Shown piece after piece: positions 12,180 through 22,179 of a stretch of 34,573 bases of DNA. Below the pieces are notes generated by a model. The model was not told the DNA's origin. It saw nothing but the letters and a program-made list of their open reading frames with translations, and made no database searches. The position numbers and the translations under genes are program-made. The stretch is from positions 1 to 34,573 of the forward strand of contig FWWN02000645.1 of the NCBI GenBank assembly GCA_900175165.2, written 5' to 3'. How positions within the stretch are numbered: the stretch's first letter is position 1; the number at the start of each line of letters is the position of its first letter. This stretch comes from Rhizomucor pusillus. Lineage: Eukaryota; Mucoromycota; Mucoromycetes; Mucorales; Lichtheimiaceae.

Positions 12180-12997
12180 CTATGTGTAATCATACCACGT
12201 CTCGTTGCCGTAATCATCGTCGGAAGAGTCATCTGGCTCCGAATCATGTACATCCTCTTCTTCGCGCTTCTTCATACACTTTAGGCAACGCGCTCTCTCA
12301 GCGTTGCGGCGCTGGTTCTGTTCGAGCCCAGACAATCAATACAAACAGATCGCGCTGACGACATTTTTTTTTTTTGGCCTCGCCTCGATCTATACCTTTG
12401 CAAACTGTTCCTTCGGCTTCTTGAGCGTGCAAATCATACATTGCAACATGTCACTCTGTTTGGCTGTACATTGCTTGCAGGTGATGGCTTTCGGCTTTCG
12501 GTTGTAGCCAGGGGGTGCATAAGCTGGAACAATGAAAATTTGTTGGCCGGAAAGTAAGATTTTGTCGAGTCTTTTCTTCACCTACGGTTCCAAGTGACCT
12601 ACAAAGTTCAACGATGCATTCGTTAGTTAAGAGCCCTATGTAACAGCAAGAGTCTCTTTCTCTTACCTTGCTCCACTGCGACTTTGAGAAGGCATCCGCA
12701 GGTTTTTCCTTAAACGGAAACGATCGAGTCAGAGAGCAAAATATATTTTCAGTTATGTCAATTCCTCAGTTTACCTTGTCGCAAAACACGCAGCGAGCGG
12801 TCTTTGGTTCGGCAGACTGATCTAGAAAGGAAAAATGGCAATGTTTGAATGAGTGGTACCTGGATCTCGGATCGTTGAATCCGTTCAGCAGTCAGGTAAT
12901 ACTTACTGTTAGCGCCGTATGCGCCGTAGCTGCCGTAGCTGTTTCCAAACGGCGATTCAACACGGAATTGACCGGCGGGACCCTGACGACGACTCAT
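12180..12997 (-). CDS. Stc1-domain zinc-binding protein
   Basis: Spliced model on the minus strand: exons 12907-12997, 12775-12821, 12667-12708, 12586-12598, 12396-12523 and 12180-12317, giving 152 aa. Phases agree at every junction. Four CxxC pairs (41-44, 80-83, 93-96, 118-121) and the two repeated FxKxQ segments (FSKSQ, FAKNQ) match the Stc1 domain, a tandem zinc-finger, LIM-like fold. In fission yeast Stc1 bridges the RNAi effector complex RITS to the H3K9 methyltransferase complex CLRC. Whether this homologue does so is unknown. The N-terminus is Gly/Ser/Tyr-rich (GNSYGSYGAYG) and the C-terminus is acidic (about 126-152). Exon 4 is only 13 bp; without it the frame is lost. The gene lies tail-to-tail with NDE1. 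Confidence 0.82.
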
Positions 12998-13513
12998 TTT
13001 TGCAAAGCAAGCAGTGCACGGGAACAGAAACAGTAAAAGAAAATGTCAAAGGCACCGAAATTGAGTTGGACCTGCAATGAATACCATTCGTGCGGAGACC
13101 GAATACAACGTCAACAATTTATGCTGCCTCTAATGCCCCCAGTGAAAAATTACAGGATTTTCCTAATAATTTGTACTAGTGGAGACATTTTTTGCGCTGT
13201 GCTCTTACTGATTTTGCGCCAATTGCAGCCCATTTCAGAATTACTGTAAAAACATAGACATAAAATGGTTATTGCCGGATACATATTTATAAGAAGCGTC
13301 CCCAGCTTTGCGCTTAGAAATGCATTTAGAGCCTTTTAGAAAACGCTTCTAGGAGAGGCCATTGGCTCAATTTAAGATGTTGACCACTACGATTATCAAA
13401 TAGGAATCACCCTTTAGCTTCGTACTGCATTCAGTTCTGTGCAATTTTGCAACAATGTTTTACCATCAACGTCCAGGGTATTTATGCATATACTGTATGT
13501 ATCGATTTATGAT
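12998..13513. other. Spacer upstream of the Stc1-domain gene
   Basis: A/T-rich sequence up to the N gap with no supported gene. It should contain the promoter of the Stc1-domain gene, but no definite motif is visible. Confidence 0.4.
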
Positions 13514-13779
13514 NNNNNNNNNNNNNNNNNNNNNNNNNNNNNNNNNNNNNNNNNNNNNNNNNNNNNNNNNNNNNNNNNNNNNNNNNNNNNNNNNNNNNNN
13601 NNNNNNNNNNNNNNNNNNNNNNNNNNNNNNNNNNNNNNNNNNNNNNNNNNNNNNNNNNNNNNNNNNNNNNNNNNNNNNNNNNNNNNNNNNNNNNNNNNNN
13701 NNNNNNNNNNNNNNNNNNNNNNNNNNNNNNNNNNNNNNNNNNNNNNNNNNNNNNNNNNNNNNNNNNNNNNNNNNNNNNN
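13514..13779. other. Assembly gap (266 N)
   Basis: A run of 266 unknown bases. Open frames drawn across it are meaningless. It shows that the two sides were joined by scaffolding, so order and spacing here rest on read-pair evidence. Confidence 1.
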
Positions 13780-14283
13780 AAGCTGTATAATGTCCATCAA
13801 GAGGTACGTACACTGTATTAAATGTAACTTCTCAATTCTTTCTAAGTACCATTAACCTTATTTGACGGTCGTATGCCCTTCACGAGCCAACATGCCACCT
13901 CTGTGTGCTGATCAGATATACCTCATACATCTATGCCTATATTGTTTTCATTTCAAATGTACATATGTCCAAGCATGATTATTACAGGCTCTTATCCAAG
14001 CAGAGAAGACGGGAAATGCCGGGGAAGACGGTTGCTTCACTTTCTATCTGCATGAAAAAATAAAGCTTCAGGCGCCACCAGACTCTCTTTTTCCGTGAAT
14101 CATCTTCTTATGACACGCAGGAAAAAATGCAGCCAGACAGTGTTACTGCGATCTGATAATCCAACAAAAGCACCATCTCTCGCGAGAAACAGCTGCAAAC
14201 ATTCATACAGTTAAAAAAGACAGTTGCAGATTATGACAAATTCAAACAGAACGAAGAAAAAGAGACGAAAAGCAAATTGATGA
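13780..14283. other. Gene-poor sequence between the gap and a transposon remnant
   Basis: No supported gene. It may include unrecognisable upstream parts of the transposon ORF that begins to be readable near 14284. Confidence 0.4.
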
Positions 14284-14790
14284 AGAGCAAAAGAGTACCT
14301 CGAGGTACCTGGGAGATCGCACAAGTCGACACTGTATCTGGAGTGGATTGATTTTGTGAAGACCGTGATACTCTTTCTACAACTCCCCAGCAGAAAACCG
14401 AGCAAAATGGCATACGTGAAAGAAGCTTGCGGAACGGGAAGAAAGTCCATTCCCATTATGTTCATCGGCGACCAAGGTTTAGGAACAAACGCACGGATAA
14501 AAGGCCACGTGAAGGAAGTGGCCACGAAGATACGAAAAGAGCACCATTTACACACAGTCGTGGTCATGACATCAGAATATAGAACATCTCAAACCTGAGG
14601 CTGGTGCCTAGGACCTGTTGTGCGACCCAGAGCAACCATCCTAAAGGATGGCAAGAAGAAAAAACGGTCCGTTCATGGTGCTTCTTTATGCATGAATACC
14701 AAGTGTCCTCTGTATAGGGCCGGGCGAGCAGTACAAGGCCGTGACTATATGGCGGCAATTACATTGCCCTTAATGGCATTAGCCGGGTGA
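14284..14790 (+). pseudogene. Decayed TnpB/Fanzor-like transposon protein (C-terminal part)
   Basis: One plus-strand frame reads from 14284 to a TGA at 14788-14790, interrupted by a single in-frame TGA at 14596-14598. Before the stop it has an IPIMFIGDQG segment and SEYRTSQT, which in related transposon proteins comes directly before the first zinc-ribbon cysteine. The TGA sits exactly where that Cys codon (TGT/TGC) is expected. After it come WC, a second cysteine pair (CMNTKC) and GRDYMAA, like the RuvC-III Asp motif that follows the ribbon in TnpB and eukaryotic Fanzor proteins. These are RNA-guided nucleases of IS605/IS607-like elements. The N-terminal part is not recognisable. Family assignment is by motif order only; another zinc-ribbon transposase family is possible. 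Confidence 0.45.
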
Positions 14791-16522
14791 TAGACGGTAT
14801 ACATCTATCGCCTTTTACAAGACATTCAGCCGCTTTACACATGCTGAATACAAGCAACTCCCCTGACATCATTGGTAATAATTGGACTTCACAGTTATGT
14901 ATCTTTCAGTAAAACTCACAGCGCTGAAATGTTAAGCAATGATGCCCAGGAGGATTCTGTCGAAGGGACAGATATACAATCTTCACTAGATGAATGTAAG
15001 TTTTCCATCGATAAGCCTACATGAAACGTATGCACTGACTTGATAATTATAGGAGAGGTAAGAAAATAGAAGGCTACTTTAACGTTAAAGCCAATGGCTT
15101 ATCAATTCTTGTATTATGCGACCTGGGGCGTCGTTTTGCGCTGGCTCTGCTTACGGGCTTGCACGAATATCGCAAGCGTAAGTCGTCAAATTTCAGTAAA
15201 TTACAGTGGTCCAACGTTAATTCGATTTCTGTAGGCGCATTTTGTCAATTGATCCGATAGCCCAATTCTTAGTGACAGTAAAAAGTTTATTTTGCTCGCT
15301 ATAAGCGCTGTCCATTGTCCTTTACGGAATGCGAAAGCAAACATGATAATTTATTTTAGAAAGAAAAAGTCACCGTATAGAGGATGTCCCAACTCCTAAA
15401 GCTTATTTCATTGTGAACAATTCGATGACCAGCTCTTGGCATAGTAAATAGCGTAAATAGCGAAATCGCCGAATTCAGAAAGGAGAATGTCGTTACGGTG
15501 ACAAGCGTGCAATCAGATCGAAAACGTTTATAAGAGATCCATGACACTATACGACAACGGTAAAAGCAAGGCAGCTTCTTTGTAACCCGCCCTTTCTTTG
15601 TTCAAGTACATATAATAATAAATGGGAGAGGACCTTTGATTTATATATTTGATTGTCCCTATTCGCAATCACCGCAAATGTTGTGCCTTCTTTAATAACT
15701 ATTGGAGCTCTTTGAAGCGGTTTTGGGCGGTTTGAAGCAGCAACACTCCACAAAGGCAAAGCATTTCATAGAATGATTGAAGTCGCTCAGACACAAACTA
15801 TTGCACGCTTCATTAACTCTAGGAGCTAACGTCTCTTTATCTAAAAACTAATTACGCTCAACTTTGCTTTTAAGCAGGGACCAAAACTGCTCGATTCAGA
15901 TGGTGTGCGTAGATAGTTCAAAAAAAGATGGCTTAATAGACGTACCCTCGTTTTCTTGTAGGGTCGTAATGCTGGTAGAGCCTAAACAAATCATCGAATA
16001 AACAAGCCTTTGTCATGTGCTCGGCGTAATGCAAAGCTGAAGGAATTCAATGGATCAATGACATTTCTTATGACACTTATAGATTCATAGTTTCACTGAT
16101 ACTATGTGAGCACAGAAAAGCCTGAGCTTCCTGCATGGGAATCATTTTTCAAAGAATCAGCCTGCTGCTAGGTACGTACTGCAAAAAACATCCTGATCAT
16201 AAACACTGCGGGACAACAATGGATTCATTTTACACCTATAATCGCTGCTCTTAATCAATAATTGACTGCATGCGTGTTTCTTTCTCTGTATGGTCTAATG
16301 AATTAATTTCTTGCAGTTCGATCCATACTGTTGTTGTTGTTGGTCTCTGCAACTGCATGCTTTGGGATCACTGACAACCTAACAGACCCTTCCGACTTTG
16401 TGGGATCATCATGCAAGGCCGAAAAGCTTTAAAAGCCAGTTGCCGTCACCTGGAAACCTACCCGACTCAATAAGCCCCTACCTTTCCTTTTCGCAAACTG
16501 TAAATCTCCACTGTCCACCCGC
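14791..16522. other. Gene-poor region upstream of the LIM-binding gene
   Basis: About 1.7 kb in which all open frames are under 75 codons and none matches a family I know. A short stretch near 15090-15180 reads as a hydrophobic peptide, but no start, splice sites or motif support a gene. The end should hold the promoter of the LDB1-type gene; 16398-16500 is C/T-rich. Confidence 0.4.
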
Positions 16523-17740
16523 ATGGCAGACTCGATCCACACGAACGGGATACCTACCAGGCCACCTGGCGCCATTCCTGCTCAGGCCTTGAGCCACCTC
16601 ATGGGCCACCAGGTCTTCCCACAGCAACAGCAGCAGCTGTTCCGTCCCAACCGACCACCGATCTCTTATCCGCCAACGCCGATCGTCGCCAATCAGCCGA
16701 GAACTCCAGGCGTACAGTACTCAAATTTGGTCGGCGCCGGTGAAAGACAGCTCCCTACACCAGCCATGACAGCTACTATGTTGCCAAGGTAATAAACTAC
16801 TTTGGGGTCGACGACAAGCAGAACGATGTAATATCCTTCGTTTTAGCACACCACTCTCGACAAGTCAGGCTGTGTTGAAGTTGATGCAGTTCAGTGACCG
16901 GCTGACGCCAGACGGACAAGAGGTGCGTTATTGTTGCGAGATATATCTGTTTGTACAATGGCATTTTGCGCTGAAAATTATTTATCACACAGGCCACGTC
17001 TCGTGAAGTGTGGGACACGTTTGTAGATGAGTTTTTCAGTCGGACCGGATGCATAAAACTCACCTTATGCAACACGAACAATGGCGAGAAAAAGACACAT
17101 TGTATGTCCAGTAGAGAGGGAGATACATGCTCTTAAAGTTTAACCACGTTGTTACAGTTGTACCGCAACTTGTTATGGCGCGGTTCTTCATGACACAATA
17201 TGAATGTGGTGTGATATCCATGCAGCTTACACTAGACCAGACCGTCGAATACTTTTTACCGAATGGCATGCTTTTAGAGTGTCCTCGATCGAGCTTCATC
17301 TTTCGCTACGCCTCTGGGTCTCTCGTCGTGTTCTCTGGTACGCTGACTGCTAGGCTAACGTTGGATGTGCGGTCGGCTACCTTGAAAATAGCCCATCTTG
17401 ATTTTGAAGTATTGAAACACGAAGAGTTTGTGGCTCGCCAGAATTTACAAACCTCGACACCTCAGAAGAGGTCTAAACAAAGCGCAAAGAAGAGTACACT
17501 TTCTATGCCGGAATCGCCCGTAGGAGAATGGGGACTACCGCCTCGGATAATCAACCTCTTGCAAATGACGAGTAGCGTCACTTCGTTTGCAGAAGTCGTC
17601 TTTACATCTCTGGTGGCCGGTGTTCCTCCACAAGGTAAATGTATGACATGTATATAGTACTGATTATCTAACAGTGCGTTGAAGAGGGTCTACAAATGTG
17701 TGCGCAATACGGAACACCAGGCACCTTTCCAAACAGATAG
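16523..17740 (+). CDS. LIM-domain-binding (LDB1/PtaB-type) transcription co-regulator
   Basis: Exons 16523-16788, 16847-16922, 16993-17101, 17158-17634 and 17685-17740 give 327 aa. The first 90 residues are Pro/Gln-rich with a short QQQQQ run. The conserved LIM-bind domain follows (about 95-245): LMQFSDRL, then VWDTFVDEFFSRTGCIKLTL, VPQLVMARFFMTQYECGV and MQLTLDQTVEYF. Fungal members (Aspergillus PtaB, Candida Mfg1, fission yeast Adn1) form nuclear complexes with Flo8/Som1-type proteins that control adhesion and filamentous growth; animal LDB1 bridges LIM-homeodomain factors. The last exon is the least certain: the acceptor at 17684 keeps the frame, while the nearer AG at 17675 gives an immediate stop. 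The ATG at 16523 begins the exon just after a pyrimidine-rich leader. Confidence 0.88.
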
Positions 17741-18188
17741 AAGCATACTGACGGCTACAATACCCTTACTACCCTTTCCTCCTCTTCCCCCCTCTCCCGC
17801 CTCCTCTGCATTCGCCCCTTTTTCAAGTTGTATATAGCATGAAAACTATCATTTGTCTTAATATCGTTCCTCTTGGAAAGAAAAGAAGAGTACGTTTACA
17901 ATTATTTGTTGGTCCTGTTATTTCATTTTATTATACGCTTTGGCGGCTAAGGAAGGACAGAAGAGAGACCCTTCTTTCTGCACTGTTCGGTTGTGTAATG
18001 CGCCTTTGCACCATTTTTCGAAATGCTCGCTCAGCTTCGTTCGGGTTTCGAGTAGGTAATCCAGCAGAAGAGTGGAGTATCTTCTCGAAAAGGAAAAAAG
18101 GTCATTACTAATTTACTTCTAGATAACCTGGCACATTATTCCTCTAGACATGCCTCCACATCGACTTATTCTGAAAGTCAACCGACCG
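17741..18188 (+). other. Spacer with a long pyrimidine tract
   Basis: Begins with about 60 bases of almost pure C/T on the plus strand (about 17762-17825), then mixed sequence. A 90-codon open frame at 17839-18111 has no family motif and no splice or start support. No gene is called. Confidence 0.45.
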
Positions 18189-18548
18189 CTTCATCCGTTT
18201 GCTTTGTCGCGAACTGCACACTGGTACCATCAAGGCCGAAGTCATCAATAGCGCACACGCCGGCAATGTCGTCATTATACCCGCCATATCCTCCAATTCT
18301 CTGGCGCGCCAACGATTTCCAGTCAAGCCCGCCTTCTGTGCGACCATCAACAAGGCTCGAGACCAGACACTCTCCCATGTTGGCCTATACCTTCCACCCC
18401 TGTATTCAGCCATGGACAGCTTTGTGTTGCATTATCAAGAGTAACTAACTGGAGGAATTTGAAGATCAGGGCCGAATGGGACTATCAAGGGAAGGAACCT
18501 CGGACTCGCAACATCGTATGCACCCAGCCGAGATATTCCGCTTTGTAA
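18189..18548 (+). mobile_element. Helitron helicase C-terminal remnant
   Basis: Two overlapping plus-strand frames encode the end of a Helitron Rep/helicase. The first reads RLLCRELHTGTIKAEVI, VIIPAI, then RQRFPVKPAF and ATINKARDQTLSHVGLYLP. After a one-base shift near 18395 the next frame reads PVFSHGQLCVALSRV and continues to a TAA at 18546-18548. These are the last PIF1-type helicase motifs. The usual NKSQGQT core reads NKARDQT, so even without the frameshift the helicase would be altered. Upstream helicase motifs are absent. No convincing 3' hairpin plus CTRR end is seen. Confidence 0.8.
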
Positions 18549-18752
18549 ATAACAATTCATCACAAATACATAGAACACCTCATTTTTACATACTGTATCA
18601 ATAATTGTAAATACATATACCCGATATCCAGGTCTTTGAATTTCCATACCTCAAATCAAGCTGTGGGGACTTCCTAATTCAGGTACAAAATTCAAGCCAC
18701 AGGCCAGCAGCGGTGGTGTCTTGTCGCAGTAGACCAGGTTCAAGTGGCCGAG

Positions 18753-20014
18753 ATGGAGTCTGAGGAAAATGTCAAAGATCTACAAGTGAGGTATATACAA
18801 GAATGCAAATGCATCTACAAATGGCTTGAAGACTGACACTACTCTTGACGCAAAGCCAATATGAGCTCAAGCGGCAGGCAATGATACAAGAGAACCAAAA
18901 ACTGTTGCGAGAACTTGGTTTGGCTCGCGGAGACGATGGTGTTTTCGCGGTAAGGAAGGGAGACAAAGAAACTTAAAGTCCCTGACGACTAATACAGAGA
19001 GACGCCTTTAGCTCGTAGCTGATCTACCTGCGCCGCCTCCACCAAAGAAAAAGGCGAGACATGCATACAAACGTCCTACAGCGGAAGTTCCTGCAGGACC
19101 AACCAGAATGTCACGCCGGTTAAAGGGAGAGGCACCCGACGACACGGTACGAAAGAATATTCCCAGAGTATATACACTATGTAATTGACGTTGTTCGATA
19201 TTGTTAGGTGGATCTCGAAAGTATACTTGATCAAAATGATAAAATGCGACAAGTCGCCCTAGAAAAAGTACATTCAGCAGCACCAAAAGATGCGATCGAG
19301 AAACGATATGCTCCTGATTCTATATCGGTGCCGTTGTCTTTGGGTATGATGAAAGTTCTCGCTACTGAGATGATGACTAAATAATTGACGAAAAAAGCTT
19401 CCATCGGCACGACCATCTGGGAACTCGGAGAGCTATATACTGGACCGGGAAGATCAAAGTACTGGAGTGGACGGGGTGTAAGTTGCAAAGCGGCTTCTCG
19501 AATGGTTAAGGTCCATACATCTGATTCGCTTTACCCGAATTACAGTGCCGGTACAAGCATCCATATCCCGTGGGCTACAAGGCTACCAAATCCCATTTTG
19601 GAAATCAATATACCATGGAGATCCTTAAAGGCGAAGAAGGCCAGGGACCTGTCTTCAAAGTATGAAAAACCAGTATCTCAATGCAGACCGCTTTGTGGTC
19701 GCTGATGTTTATTGTTAGGTGACTGTAAACTCCAGCAAAACCTGTTTCACTGGAGCGACGCCAACTGCACCGTGGACTGAAGCATGCAAAAAAAGCAAGT
19801 CTCAGGGCACACGCGTGAGCGGTCCTTTGGTATGTCTCTTGGCAACAACATGTAGTATCATCGATCACAGGGCTTACAGGATATGTAAAATGACTACTAG
19901 TTTTATGGGTTTTCTGATCTTATTACAATGCAGCTGATCGAGAATATGGATGGGTACGAGGAGACATCCAAGCCTGAAGAAGAGAAAGAAGAAGAAAAGG
20001 AAAGGTTACAGTGA
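18753..20014 (+). CDS. FYRN/FYRC-domain chromatin-associated protein
   Basis: Eight exons: 18753-18790, 18856-18949, 19012-19146, 19208-19343, 19398-19477, 19546-19659, 19719-19829 and 19901-20014, giving 273 aa with all phases consistent. The N-terminal part is a short predicted coiled coil (about 15-38). A basic, nuclear-signal-like PPPPKKKARHAYKR (about 52-65) and a TRMSRRLKG segment follow. FYRN covers about 135-190 (WELGELYTGPG, CRYKHPYPVGYKATKSH). FYRC covers about 194-256 (FTGATPTAPWTEAC, RVSGPLFYGFSD). The adjacent FYRN-FYRC pair occurs in TBRG1 and in MLL-type and JmjC chromatin proteins. Here there is no catalytic domain, so a binding or adaptor role is likely. The C-terminus is Glu/Lys-rich. 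The gene ends 93 bp from the convergent GTR1 stop. Confidence 0.88.
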
Positions 20015-20107
20015 CCGTAGCAGCGACGACGGGAACGACCACAACAATAACTGCATCCTCATTATTATCAGCATTATCACCACCCCACCCCCACCATCAT
20101 CATCATC
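20015..20107. repeat. Short spacer with CCA/CAT simple repeat between convergent genes
   Basis: The 93 bases between the FYR-gene stop and the GTR1 stop include a run rich in CACC, CCAC and CAT units (about 20078-20107). The two 3' UTRs must overlap or be very short. Confidence 0.5.
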
Positions 20108-21493
20108 TTAAGCCGCCTTTTCGAGATTTTCGAAGTGAGCACGAGCAGCGACAATGTTCATCTGCGTCGCAGCCGTTGCTACCCAAATCGGCATTAAAAT
20201 TGACTCTTGTTTCGACGATAATGTAACTTACTTATGCCCGGATCGGATATTATTACAAGCACGCATGTCTTGCGCGTTAGGGTATCAACAAAAGCCGTAA
20301 ATGAGCTGCCGCGTAGAACCATACTTTTCGAATGTGCCTGTTGCCTAAAACGTGTTTTTCTGTCAATGTAAGCCTAACGTGATAAGTGATAATCGTCGTC
20401 ATCATACCGGCCGCTCAGATTGAATTGTTTGATAATGTTGCTGATTTTCTCAAACCGGTGTGGGTCCGGATGATGGATGGTTGCAGCGTTAGCTATGACG
20501 AGAAATGTAGTCTTTTCAAATAAGACCACTTCGTCTGCGCCGCATACTTTACAGAACCTGTTCAAGTTTGTTTCCAGAGCTGAGATGTTGGGTATAAGGC
20601 AATGGATGATACGTGCCCAGGCCTTGCCAATTTAAATTAGCAAAAAGGATCGGCTCCATCAACAAAATGTAACTCACCGCATAGAGTGTTTCGTCCCAAA
20701 TGGAAGTCTGGAACGCTTGTATTTGGATAGGTTCAGAACGCCACTGCAGTAACTCGCTTTGTTCCATAAAAATCTACCGCCAGTTAGCATCAGGACAAGG
20801 TTATCCCGTTGATGTTGTCAGATATATATGTACCTGATTCCGCCTATCCTCTTGTATTAAATCCATCTTGTGTATGAGACAAAAAACCTTGGCGTCAGGT
20901 GAATGGTTTAAAATTCGATCGAGACATGACTGGTAAAAGTGTATATCCTTGTCGAGCTCGGTGCTGATAATGTCGAAAACGTAGATAAGCACCTCCACGT
21001 TTTTGAATATTTGATGACTCTGCTTGCCAAGATAATATTCAAACGAAAGATCCTGCCTTTTTTACATGTCACCGATTGTTAACAAGAAACTTTCTCTTGA
21101 TTTATTCACACTGCCTACCCTCCACAATCCCAAAGGTTTAGAGAAAGGTTGCCGAGAAACTGGAGATCGGTGCTTTCGATGCCAACTATGGGACGTTGTC
21201 TGAATATATCATGCGTATAATGCGCGCGCGCGGGTGTGTGTATATGCACAATCATCTTTACATCTTTTTGTTTCTTACACACATACTCGTCGGTCCCAAA
21301 TCCCTGGTTCGGCGGGCTACGTTGTTGTGGAAAATTATCGATCGCATGGACGTTTTGCCAGCCCCTCCTTTTCCCATCAACAGCACCTAACGATCGACCA
21401 TTACTGTCAGCGACACGACTGCTCTTGCGAACCGGTGGGAGGAGAGAGTGTTCGACAGCGACGACACCGGGGCGAACAACTTGCCTTCTTCAT
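20108..21493 (-). CDS. GTR1: Rag GTPase Gtr1/RagA
   Basis: Eight minus-strand exons: 21485-21493, 21287-21386, 21119-21185, 20834-21056, 20678-20773, 20408-20622, 20232-20359 and 20108-20178, giving 302 aa (RagA is about 310). The P-loop [12 protein letters not shown] is near 8-19, WDCGGQ near 56-61 and HKMD for guanine recognition in the middle. The roadblock-type dimerisation domain follows ([42 protein letters not shown]). Gtr1 pairs with Gtr2/RagC on the vacuole or lysosome and tells TORC1 that amino acids are present. Intron 1 starts with GC (AAG then GCAAGT) and ends AG; the first exon encodes only Met-Lys-Lys. An open frame that stops at 20374 is a readthrough of intron 6. Confidence 0.93.
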
Positions 21494-22179
21494 TGCGAGA
21501 AATTTGTCAGGGCAGAAAGGGAACGATGGAAAACCCGGGTGCCAACACCTTGCCCCGAAAAAACAGAAAGACACAACCTTTCTGCTCTTGTGAACCACCA
21601 AGTCGACTAGCTTGCTTGCCGCGTGATCAGTCGGAGAGCGGCATCATGTCAGGAATATGTAGCACCAATGCTGCAGATGACCCGCGAAGCATTTCTTTCT
21701 CCTGTTCCTCGAGAGAATGGATGCAGATGCGCCTTTATCTTTGCAAGATGGGAGATCAACAGTTTAAATCTTGATTGATATTACATTGACGGTTGCCGCT
21801 GCTTACTGGTCGATTTCCCGTCATTAATTTCGCAGCAATGATTTGCACCTAGTGGTGGAATCCAGAACCTTCGGTTGCAGACATCCGAAACGGAATCGCG
21901 TCGGTAGTTTGTAGATTACATGATATGCCAATCCTGTCGTCACATTGACGAGTGTCTTCAAAGAAGGGTAGTCCGGCTACCGCAACCTGCCGATGTTTAT
22001 TATCGCGTGATCTGATAATCAAACTGCATATGTCTTCTCGAAGGACCGATTACATGCGCAAATGATTTTATTGTACAGCAAATTGGGGAAACGTATGAGC
22101 AAGTTCGAGTGACATGAGATACCGACATGGCTTTGTTTTAAGCTACGTGTGTGTGTTTATGCATGCGTGAATGCCACAT
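21494..22179. other. Spacer between GTR1 and a Helitron remnant
   Basis: About 690 bases without a supported gene. It holds the GTR1 promoter side; no motif is definite. Short open frames here overlap GTR1 in the opposite strand or lack family features. Confidence 0.4.

Noticed and set aside
13439..13855. Open frames running across the N gap
   Set aside because: They consist mostly of unknown bases and have no support.
14791..16397. Short minus-strand frames near 15356-15759 as genes
   Set aside because: Both are under 75 codons, with no motif and no nearby exons that would extend them.
17839..18111. 90-codon plus-strand frame
   Set aside because: No known motif, no splice support and unbiased composition. 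It fits chance in A/T-rich spacer sequence.
20374..20565. GTR1 ending at 20374 with a truncated roadblock domain
   Set aside because: A 48-bp intron (20360-20407) and two further exons rebuild the conserved C-terminus in frame.
21448..21774. 108-codon plus-strand frame upstream of GTR1
   Set aside because: It overlaps the first GTR1 exon and intron on the opposite strand and shows no family motif.
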